Below are positions 1-6,056 of a DNA stretch of 18,902 nucleotides, piece after piece (position 1 is the first letter of the stretch; each line of letters begins with the position of its first letter). The translations under genes were made by a program, and so were the position numbers. This DNA comes from Bacteroidota bacterium (GTDB lineage Bacteria > Bacteroidota > Bacteroidia > B-17B0 > Aurantibacillaceae): assembly GCA_025360565.1 (NCBI GenBank), contig JANYBY010000373.1:1-18902 (forward strand). The letters run 5' to 3'. Under the pieces are notes generated by a model that had not been told where the DNA came from, made no database searches, and worked only from the letters and a program-made list of their open reading frames with translations.

Positions 1-780
1 TGGAATGAGGACGAAGAAAAATGGTATTTTTCTGTAATTGATGTTATAGAAGTATTAACAGAGAATAAAAGACCAAGAAAGTATTGGAGTGATCTTAAAA
101 CCTTGCTAAGGCTTGAAGGCAGTGAACTGTCCGAAAAAATCGGACAGTTGAAAATGGAGGCTGAAGATGGGAAATTAAGGGAAACTGATGTTGCTGACAC
201 CGAACAATTATTTCGTTTAATTCAATCCATTCCATCTCCAAAGGCGGAGCCATTTAAAATATGGTTGGCAGAAGTAGGATATGAACGTATTGAGGAAACA
301 GAGAACCCGGAGTTAAGTATAGATAGAGCTTTACAAAATTATTCGCAAAAAGGTTATTCTAAAGATTGGATAAACCAAAGACTTAAAAGCATTGAGGTTA
401 GAAAAGAGTTAACTAATGAATGGGAAAAACGTGGGGTCAAAAAAGGTCAAGAATTTGCAATACTTACTGACATTATTACAAAAGGCTGGAGTGAAAAAAC
501 CGTTAAAGAATATAAAAAATTAAAGGGGTTAAAGAAAGATAATTTGAGGGATCACATGACTAATCTTGAACTTGTACTTAATATGCTTGCTGAAGCTACA
601 ACAACCGAAATTTCAAAAGAGAAAAAACCTAAAACACTTAATGAAAGTAAGAAAATTGCTGATGCCGGCGGAAAAATTGCCGGAAGCACAAGAAAACAAA
701 TTGAAGTAGAAACCGGAAAAAAGATTGTAAGCCCTTTAAATCACAAGATCTTAGGTAAGAATAATAAAAAACTGAAGTAG
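1..780 (+). CDS. Bro-N domain protein (phage antirepressor-like), 5' end outside window
   Basis: The frame is open from base 1, so the first ATG/TTG inside the window (for example TTG at 103) is not the true start. The first codons read WNEDEEKWYFSVIDVIEVL, which is the classic beginning of a BRO family N-terminal (Bro-N) domain after a short missing N-terminus. About 259 residues are visible. The remainder is very Lys/Glu-rich, with the stretch 'LRDHMTNLELVLNMLAEA' and a tail 'GGKIAGSTRKQIE..TGKKIVSP' that I recognise from chromosomal Bro-N proteins annotated as 'phage antirepressor' or DinD-like. Bro-N domains are thought to bind DNA; the role of these stand-alone chromosomal copies is unknown. 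No phage genes lie next to it in this window. It ends in TAG, 199 bp before pntA. The family assignment is firm; the antirepressor function is not. Confidence 0.85.
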   Translation, partial: WNEDEEKWYFSVIDVIEVLTENKRPRKYWSDLKTLLRLEGSELSEKIGQLKMEAEDGKLRETDVADTEQLFRLIQSIPSPKAEPFKIWLAEVGYERIEETENPELSIDRALQNYSQKGYSKDWINQRLKSIEVRKELTNEWEKRGVKKGQEFAILTDIITKGWSEKTVKEYKKLKGLKKDNLRDHMTNLELVLNMLAEATTTEISKEKKPKTLNESKKIADAGGKIAGSTRKQIEVETGKKIVSPLNHKILGKNNKKLK

Positions 781-979
781 ACTTGGGTGTTTTTCATCCA
801 CCTCAATCCGCAAAATAGCAAGGGGTTATTTTAAAAGGTGGTAAACCAACTGAATGCCAATACCTTAAAGTACATTTAGGAAAGCTGGCACTATTGTTAA
901 AAATACCTTTTAATTTCTCAAAAATTTTGCGTTATTTGATTTCCAAAAAATAAATAAAATTTAACCAATATAACTTAAT

Positions 980-2524
980 ATGAAAGTTGGCATTCCATCA
1001 GAAATTTCTCCTGGCGAATTAAGAGTTGCCGCAACTCCCAAAACCGTTAAACGATTACAAAAACAAGGATTTGAAGTTCAAATTCAAAAAGGCGCGGGTG
1101 CAAAGGCAAATTTTTCTGATAAAGAATTCGAAGAAGCAGGCGCTAAAATTGTTAATTCTGCTGCAGATATTTATGGCAATTCTGATATTGTTCTTAAAGT
1201 AAAGGAGCCAACAACAGATGAAGTTGGTATGATGAAGGAAGGTTTGGTAATGTTAAGTTATTTGTGGCCCGCACAAAATCAAGACCTCTTAAAAAAATTA
1301 GCTGATAAAAAAGTGAATGCAATAGCGATGGATGCAATTCCTCGTATTTCCCGCGCGCAAAAAATGGATGTATTGTCGTCAATGGCAAACATTGCAGGCT
1401 ACAGATCGGTTATTGAAGGATCATTTTATTTCGGAAGATTTTTAAACGGACAAATTACTGCGGCAGGAAAAGTGGAACCTGCAAAAGTTTTAGTTATCGG
1501 CGCCGGTGTTGCAGGCTTAGCCGCTATTGGCGCCGCAAACTCATTAGGCGCAATTGTTAGAGCATTCGATACACGTAAAGAAGTTGCCGAACAAATTGAA
1601 TCAATGGGCGCGCAATTCTTAACCGTTGAAATAAATGAAGACGGTGCAACTTCTTCGGGTTACTCAAAAGAAATGAGTAAAGAATTTATCGAAGCAGAAA
1701 TGAAATTATTTTTAGAGCAAGCTAAAGAATGTGATATCGTAATTACTACAGCACAAATTCCGGGCAGACCTGCTCCCAAATTGTGGATGGATTATCACGT
1801 TGCTGCCATGAAACCGGGTTCTGTTATTGTGGATCTGGCTGCATCAACCGGTGGTAACTGTGCTCTTACAAAAAACGGCGAAGTTTACACAACCGATAAT
1901 GGGGTTACCATGGTTGGTAAATTAAATCAATTACCAAATCAGGCATCTCAATTATATGGAAACAACTTATGTCACTTATTAGATGATATGGGTAAGGCCG
2001 AAAAATGGAAAATTGATATGGAAGATGCCGTTGTGTCTAGAGCAATGGTTACTTACAACGGAAAAATAAACTGGCCGCCTGCGCCCCTTCCTGTTAGCCC
2101 AACTGCAGGTGGTGCTAAAAAAGTTGTTCCGCCAACTGCCGAAGAAACAAAAGCGAATGATGAAGAAATTGCAAAGAAAAAAGCAAGGTCAACAATTATA
2201 AGTATGACAGTTATTGGCGCGTTATTATTACTGGTTGGTGCGTTTGCGCCTTCTGCTTTTATTCAGCACTTTACCGTATTTGTATTAGCTATTTTTGTTG
2301 GCTGGCAGGTTATCAGCAATGTATCTCACGCTTTACACACGCCATTGATGGCCGTTACCAATGCCATTAGCGGTATTATAGTTATTGGAGGTTTGTTACA
2401 GACAAAAAATGATATAGGAAATATCATGACCATTCTTGCTTCTGTAGCAATTTTAATTGCAAGTATTAATATTGTTGGTGGATTTGTGGTTACACACCGT
2501 ATGTTGAAAATGTTTAAAAAATAA
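980..2524 (+). CDS. pntA: NAD(P) transhydrogenase subunit alpha, PntA
   Basis: Subunit alpha of the membrane proton-translocating nicotinamide nucleotide transhydrogenase, which couples hydride transfer between NADH and NADP+ to proton flow and so supplies NADPH. At 514 residues it matches the E. coli-type fused PntA (about 510), not the split PntAA/PntAB form. Visible parts: an N-terminal alanine-dehydrogenase-like domain; the SRAQKMD loop near residues 124-130, the counterpart of the RQD loop at the domain I-III interface; the NAD-binding glycine motif GAGVAGL at 174-180 followed by an acidic strand end (AFDTR, about 195-199); a Pro/Ala/Lys-rich linker at 365-403; and about four membrane helices from 404 to 506. 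The ATG follows an AT-rich leader typical of this phylum. pntB begins 51 bp downstream in the same direction, consistent with one transcript. Confidence 0.97.
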   Translation: MKVGIPSEISPGELRVAATPKTVKRLQKQGFEVQIQKGAGAKANFSDKEFEEAGAKIVNSAADIYGNSDIVLKVKEPTTDEVGMMKEGLVMLSYLWPAQNQDLLKKLADKKVNAIAMDAIPRISRAQKMDVLSSMANIAGYRSVIEGSFYFGRFLNGQITAAGKVEPAKVLVIGAGVAGLAAIGAANSLGAIVRAFDTRKEVAEQIESMGAQFLTVEINEDGATSSGYSKEMSKEFIEAEMKLFLEQAKECDIVITTAQIPGRPAPKLWMDYHVAAMKPGSVIVDLAASTGGNCALTKNGEVYTTDNGVTMVGKLNQLPNQASQLYGNNLCHLLDDMGKAEKWKIDMEDAVVSRAMVTYNGKINWPPAPLPVSPTAGGAKKVVPPTAEETKANDEEIAKKKARSTIISMTVIGALLLLVGAFAPSAFIQHFTVFVLAIFVGWQVISNVSHALHTPLMAVTNAISGIIVIGGLLQTKNDIGNIMTILASVAILIASINIVGGFVVTHRMLKMFKK

Positions 2525-2556
2525 TTCACCTTCTCCGTCAAGGCGGATTCGGCGAA
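2525..2556. repeat. Imperfect palindrome in the pntA-pntB gap
   Basis: Directly after the pntA stop codon there is a hairpin-forming sequence. The inner stem TCCGTC/GGCGGA (2534-2539 with 2542-2547, one G-T wobble, AA loop) is enclosed by an interrupted outer pairing TTCACC/GGCGAA. There is no following U-run, and pntB must presumably be transcribed through it, so a strong terminator is unlikely. It could tune the pntA:pntB ratio, protect mRNA ends, or be a dispersed repeat. Its wording resembles short repeats scattered in Bacteroidota genomes, but copy number cannot be seen here. Confidence 0.55.
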
Positions 2557-2575
2557 TAAATAAAAAAGAAAATTT

Positions 2576-3976
2576 ATGTTTATAGTTAAAGAAATACAAA
2601 CAGCCGCATACTTATTTGCAAGTATTCTGTTTATTTTAAGTTTGAGCGGATTAGCTTCTCAAGAATCTGCAAAGCGTGGCGTTCTTTTCGGAATTGTAGG
2701 AATGATCATAGCGATCATTGCAACAGTAATGGGACAAGGTGTAGAAGGTCATGTTTACATTATTGGAGCAATTGCCGTTGCATCAGTTATTGGAATTATG
2801 CTGGCAAGAAAAGTGGAGATGACAGCCATGCCGCAATTAGTTGCAATACTTCACAGTTTTGTGGGATTAGCGGCGGTGTTGGTTGGCGTTGGTTCTTACC
2901 TCGATCCTGCTACACAATTATTAACGGGTTCAGAACATACTATTCACTTAGTAGAAGTTTTTGTGGGAATTTTTATTGGTGCAATTACGTTTACCGGCTC
3001 TATTATTGCATGGGGAAAATTGGATGGAAAAATACCTTCTAAACCCTGGAGTTTTGCAGGACTTCAAATGATGAATTTAATTTTATTGTTGGCTTGTGTT
3101 GCGTGTGGTGTTTTATTCTGTAAAGCAGAAGGTACAAGCGGCATGCTTTATTTGGGGATCATGATGGCCATTGCTTCTTTTATTGGTGTTGTGTTGGTTA
3201 TGGCAATTGGTGGTGGCGATATGCCGGTAGTAGTTTCTATGTTAAACTCATATTCAGGTTGGGCCGCATCTGCAGCAGGTTTTATGTTGGGCAACGATTT
3301 ATTAATTGTTACCGGCGCTTTGGTTGGAAGTTCGGGAGCCATTCTTTCTATGCACATGTGCGAGGCAATGAATCGTTCTTTCTTCTCGGTAATATTTGCA
3401 AGCGCAAGTTTGGGCGCAAGAACCGGTGAGAAAAAAGCGATTGAAGGAGAAGTTACCGCATTAAATCACGAAGAAGTTGCCACTTTATTAAAAGAAGCAA
3501 AATCAGTTGTAATTGTTCCCGGGTATGGTATGGCAGTTGCTAAAGCGCAGTATCCTATTCACGATATGGTTCAAACATTACAAAAGGCAGGTAAAAAAGT
3601 TAGGTTCGCCATACATCCTGTTGCCGGTCGTTTACCCGGCCATATGAATGTATTGTTAGCAGAAGCAAATGTATCATACGATATTGTTATGGAGATGGAT
3701 GAAATTAATCCTGATTTACCTGACACAGATGTTGTAATGGTTATTGGTGCAAATGATGTGGTAAACCCAAGCGCACAAGACGATCCGGGATGTTCAATTT
3801 ATGGTATGCCGGTAATTGAAGCCTGGAAAGCAGAAAAAGTAATTATCATGAAACGTTCTATGTCGGCCGGTTATTCAGGCGAAGACAACCCTTTATTTTA
3901 CAAACCGAATTCAGAAATGCTTTACGGTGATGCTAAAGTAAGCGTAGAAAAGATCTTAGGATTTTTGAAAGCGTAG
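2576..3976 (+). CDS. pntB: NAD(P) transhydrogenase subunit beta, PntB
   Basis: Subunit beta of the proton-translocating transhydrogenase: membrane domain II plus the NADP(H)-binding domain III. Length 466 against about 462 in E. coli. Eight or nine hydrophobic segments fill residues 8-280. The segment AILHSFVGLAAVLVG (90-104) carries His93, the counterpart of the conserved channel histidine implicated in proton transfer (His91 in E. coli). Domain III shows GYGMAVAKAQ (316-325), HPVAGRLPGHMNVLLAEA (347-364), VIGANDVVNPSAQDDP (389-404) and KRSM (426-429), all standard for NADP binding. No key residue appears to be missing. The ATG is preceded by an A-rich stretch. With pntA this is a complete two-gene transhydrogenase. 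Confidence 0.97.
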   Translation: MFIVKEIQTAAYLFASILFILSLSGLASQESAKRGVLFGIVGMIIAIIATVMGQGVEGHVYIIGAIAVASVIGIMLARKVEMTAMPQLVAILHSFVGLAAVLVGVGSYLDPATQLLTGSEHTIHLVEVFVGIFIGAITFTGSIIAWGKLDGKIPSKPWSFAGLQMMNLILLLACVACGVLFCKAEGTSGMLYLGIMMAIASFIGVVLVMAIGGGDMPVVVSMLNSYSGWAASAAGFMLGNDLLIVTGALVGSSGAILSMHMCEAMNRSFFSVIFASASLGARTGEKKAIEGEVTALNHEEVATLLKEAKSVVIVPGYGMAVAKAQYPIHDMVQTLQKAGKKVRFAIHPVAGRLPGHMNVLLAEANVSYDIVMEMDEINPDLPDTDVVMVIGANDVVNPSAQDDPGCSIYGMPVIEAWKAEKVIIMKRSMSAGYSGEDNPLFYKPNSEMLYGDAKVSVEKILGFLKA

Positions 3977-3996
3977 TTCAACTCCCCAATGCTAAA

Positions 3997-4043
3997 GTCA
4001 TCCCGAGGTACGAGGCCTGCCTGCCGGTAGGCAGGGATCCGTT
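3997..4043. repeat. 'GTCATCCCGA...GGGATC' intergenic repeat, copy 1, with inserted palindrome
   Basis: Begins GTCATCCCGAGGTACGAGG and ends GGGATCCGTT. Compared with copy 2 (4087-4113), it has about 20 extra bases in the middle, which are the near-perfect palindrome CCTGCCTGCCGGTAGGCAGG at 4016-4035. The outer unit resembles a common short intergenic repeat of Bacteroidota. The palindrome lies soon after the pntB stop and could also act as a transcription end, although no U-run follows. Confidence 0.6.
4016..4035. repeat. 20-bp near-perfect palindrome nested in the repeat
   Basis: CCTGCCTGCCGGTAGGCAGG is its own reverse complement apart from one complementary pair of positions. It is GC-rich in an AT-rich surrounding and interrupts the GTCATCCCGA...GGGATC unit, so it looks like a separate insertion or alternative core. 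It lies 40 bp after the pntB stop codon and could fold into a stem in RNA of either strand. Confidence 0.6.
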
Positions 4044-4086
4044 CTAATCAAAATTCATTTGGCGACACAGACCTTAATTATGAACC

Positions 4087-4113
4087 GTCATCCCGACGAA
4101 GGAGGGATCTGTT
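4087..4113. repeat. 'GTCATCCCGA...GGGATC' intergenic repeat, copy 2
   Basis: Reads GTCATCCCGACGAAGGAGGG followed by ATCTGTT. It is a direct, diverged copy of the unit at 3997-4043 without the internal palindrome. It lies 23 bp from the stop codon of the minus-strand gene at 4137, in the gap between the convergent genes pntB and 4137-4928. Confidence 0.6.
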
Positions 4114-4136
4114 TTGAATAACAATGAATTTCTTCA

Positions 4137-4928
4137 TCACAGCTCCACGATCATCCCAACTTGATATTTTAAAACCGAATTAAGCCTGTTGTTTAAAAGA
4201 AGAATTTCCGGCGAAGCATAATAAATTATCTTTTTATATTTTGTGCCAATACTTAAACTGTAAAACATATTGTAGCTTACTTTATCGTAGTTTTTTTCGA
4301 TAATAGTTTTATCGTAATTATAAGTGGTGGTATAATAGCCGCCGGGATTTGAAAGACTCATCAATCCAGGATTTTGCTCGGTTCCCCAGCCGGTAATATG
4401 TGCAGTGTAATGCATATCATTTTTATTAGCGTAAGTTGCAAGCGCTAACCCGAATTTATTCCGTATAAAAAAATTACCCTCGAATAAAGTTGAGTTACTT
4501 AAAAAAACAGAATAATTTACCATGTTTACCCTGTAAGAACATTGATTTTGACTGAATACATAATTTTTATAGGTATCAGGATTATAAAAACTATAATTAT
4601 TAATGGTGTGGTCAATTTGATAAGATAAAAAATGAATGCCACCGCCAACACTTAAATAACTTTTAAAATGATATTTTTTGGATCTGGTTTCAGAAAAATT
4701 TTTACCAAATGAAATGCCACCGGCAACAGGACGTGAAAAAGTAAACACACCGGGTATTTTTTCAGTTTCAGAAAAAAGCGCTTTCCCGAAAAGAAACTGG
4801 CCCATACCTGCATTCACATCAATAAAATACTTACTCGATTTTTTTGTGCTGTCGGCATTTGCTAAAAGCAAAATAGTTTTATTTAAAAATAAAACACAAA
4901 TAAATATTTTTAACTTAAACATGTTCAA
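4137..4928 (-). CDS. Exported protein of unknown function, possible outer-membrane beta-barrel
   Basis: 263 residues. The N-terminus 'MNMFKLKIFICVLFLNKTILLLANADS' is a plausible Sec signal peptide with cleavage near ANA-DS (about 24-26). The rest has no further hydrophobic helix and is rich in Tyr, Asn, Ser and Gly in alternating patterns ('YLSVGGGIHFLSYQI', 'FFIRNKFGLALATY', 'FYSLSIGTKYKKIIYYASPEILLL'), as expected for amphipathic strands of a small barrel. It ends in a strand-like 'YQVGMIVEL' and not in a terminal aromatic residue. I do not recognise the family. It is convergent with pntB and divergent from the OmpA-like gene, so the context gives no function. A second Met (residue 3) could equally be the start. 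Confidence 0.65.
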   Translation of the reverse strand: MNMFKLKIFICVLFLNKTILLLANADSTKKSSKYFIDVNAGMGQFLFGKALFSETEKIPGVFTFSRPVAGGISFGKNFSETRSKKYHFKSYLSVGGGIHFLSYQIDHTINNYSFYNPDTYKNYVFSQNQCSYRVNMVNYSVFLSNSTLFEGNFFIRNKFGLALATYANKNDMHYTAHITGWGTEQNPGLMSLSNPGGYYTTTYNYDKTIIEKNYDKVSYNMFYSLSIGTKYKKIIYYASPEILLLNNRLNSVLKYQVGMIVEL

Positions 4929-4937
4929 TACCTGTAT

Positions 4938-4968
4938 TAAATGTAATCATTGTTTCTGAAGAAAGCAA
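4938..4968 (-). promoter_or_regulatory. Candidate Bacteroidota promoter for the 4137-4928 gene
   Basis: On the minus strand a TTG (4968-4966) is followed after 20 bases by TACATTTA (4945-4938), one base off the TAnnTTTG consensus. Spacing is right for a sigma-ABfr-type promoter. The predicted RNA start would be only a few bases before the ATG at 4928, which implies a very short leader; initiation at the second Met (4922) would ease this. Confidence 0.35.
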
Positions 4969-4985
4969 AAGGAATTGTGTAGACC

Positions 4986-5100
4986 GACCCTGAAAGGGTC
5001 AAATGTTTATAAACGGATGGCAACGTAAACGTACGACCCCTTCGGGGTCGCATCAGGCATTATTGTTTCGGTTATATACATGCGATCCCTTTGGGATCGC
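4986..5100. repeat. Array of three related hairpins upstream of the OmpA-like gene
   Basis: Three perfect palindromic arms share the form GAYCC...GGRTC: GACCCTGAAAGGGTC (4986-5000), CGACCCCTTCGGGGTCG (5034-5050) and GCGATCCCTTTGGGATCGC (5082-5100). They are separated by about 31-33 bases of unrelated AT-rich sequence that includes 'AAATGTTTATAAACGGATGG'. The pattern resembles dispersed Bacteroidota intergenic repeats that alternate GACCCC...GGGGTC hairpins with 'ATGTTTATA' spacers. It is not a CRISPR array: the units are palindromes with different cores and there are only three. It lies between divergent promoters. Confidence 0.7.
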
Positions 5101-5170
5101 GTCAAATGAAAATTAGATTGATCATTTTTTAGTTTCGTAAAGCGAAAGTCAACATTAATTTCAAAATCCG

Positions 5171-5178
5171 TATATTTG
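5171..5178 (+). promoter_or_regulatory. Candidate -7 promoter element for the OmpA-like gene
   Basis: TATATTTG is an exact match to the Bacteroidota TAnnTTTG box, 34 bp before the ATG at 5213. No TTG lies at the usual distance upstream, so only the -7 half is supported. Confidence 0.4.
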
Positions 5179-5212
5179 ATTAAACGTTTTCGGATAAAGA
5201 AACCAAGGTTGA

Positions 5213-5998
5213 ATGAAAAAATATTTTTATAGCGCTTTTTTAATTCTTTTATCGGTCTTCCTATTTTCTCAAAACGACACAGTTGAGATAAAAGGGAAAG
5301 TGCTGTCGAATAAACGAAAAATTATTTTTAGCGCGGAATTATTTCTTAAAGTAAATGACTCCGTTTACAAAGCGATCAGCGACCGAAAAGGGGAGTTTAA
5401 ATTTTTGATCAAAAAATCGAAAACAATTGCGCAATTATATATTAACTCTTCAAATCATACTGTTTGCAGTGATGTGAAGAGGAGTTCTTTTTTATATAAT
5501 CCCATGGTTTACAAAATAAACCTGGGCAATAAAATAGAGTACGCTTACGATTTCGAATTAAAAACGGTGAATATAGATTACTCCACACCATCTATTTTAT
5601 TTCAAGAAAACATGTTCAACATTGTTCTTGATGTAAAATACGGCAAAACCTCGGCAAAGATCGATGAGGTGATCGAGTATTTTTTTAACCTCATAAAACA
5701 ACATCCTAAAATAGTTCTTGATATAGAAGGGATGCAAAGTAACGGCGAAAAAACAAATGGTCTTTCTTTATCTCGCGCAAAATATATTGAAGATCTTTTT
5801 ATTGCAAAAGGAGTGCCTCACGCTAATTTAAAAACGCAAGACCGTGGCACCGCATTGCCTGAAATCCCTTTGAACATTATTAAAAAGGAAAAATCAAAAA
5901 TAAAAGCGGAAGACTTGCACGCCGCAAACCGCCGAGTTATTATAAAAATTTTAAGCCCCGGCGAAGAAATTCAAGATAAAGAGGGTAATCATTTCTAG
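5213..5998 (+). CDS. Exported protein with OmpA-like C-terminal domain
   Basis: 261 residues. A signal peptide (MKKYFYSAFLILLSVFLFSQ, cleavage near 19-20) is followed by a short beta-rich region, 24-70 (IKGKVLSNKRKIIFSAELFL...SDRKGEFKF), that resembles a carboxypeptidase-regulatory-like fold. Residues 135-247 look like an OmpA/MotB peptidoglycan-binding domain: an amphipathic helix 'IDEVIEYFFNLIKQHP', then 'LDIEGM', then 'NGLSLSRAKYIEDLFIAKGV' (182-201) and 'NRRVIIKI' (239-246). Arg188 of the LSxxRA motif is kept, but the usual 'GHTDxxG' is replaced by 'GMQSNGE', so the Asp that contacts diaminopimelate appears to be missing. The protein is probably periplasmic. It ends 59 bp from the convergent peroxidase gene. 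Confidence 0.8.
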   Translation: MKKYFYSAFLILLSVFLFSQNDTVEIKGKVLSNKRKIIFSAELFLKVNDSVYKAISDRKGEFKFLIKKSKTIAQLYINSSNHTVCSDVKRSSFLYNPMVYKINLGNKIEYAYDFELKTVNIDYSTPSILFQENMFNIVLDVKYGKTSAKIDEVIEYFFNLIKQHPKIVLDIEGMQSNGEKTNGLSLSRAKYIEDLFIAKGVPHANLKTQDRGTALPEIPLNIIKKEKSKIKAEDLHAANRRVIIKILSPGEEIQDKEGNHF

Positions 5999-6012
5999 TA
6001 ATGTAAAAGGTA

Positions 6013-6054
6013 AAATGGAAGAGGTTTCCATCTTCCCTTTTCCGTCTTCCATTT
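6013..6054. terminator. Candidate bidirectional terminator hairpin between convergent genes
   Basis: In the 58-bp gap between the stop codons of the OmpA-like gene (+) and the peroxidase gene (-), AAATGGAAGA (6013-6022) pairs perfectly with TCTTCCATTT (6045-6054) around a 22-base loop. An alternative tighter hairpin is ATGGAA/TTCCAT (6015-6020 with 6026-6031). No long U-run flanks it, so efficiency is uncertain. Confidence 0.45.
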
Positions 6055-6056
6055 CA

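Noticed and set aside
781..979. Small gene or riboswitch upstream of pntA
   Set aside because: No convincing frame, no strong hairpin and no recognised leader motif; only AT-rich sequence with an imperfect promoter-like TTATTTG near 932-938.
2326..2541. Minus-strand frame within the 3' end of pntA
   Set aside because: Shadow of a hydrophobic, well-conserved PntA segment; no supporting start context or homology.
4986..5100. CRISPR array
   Set aside because: Only three units; each is a palindrome with a different core, and the spacers are part of a likely dispersed repeat. No cas genes are present.
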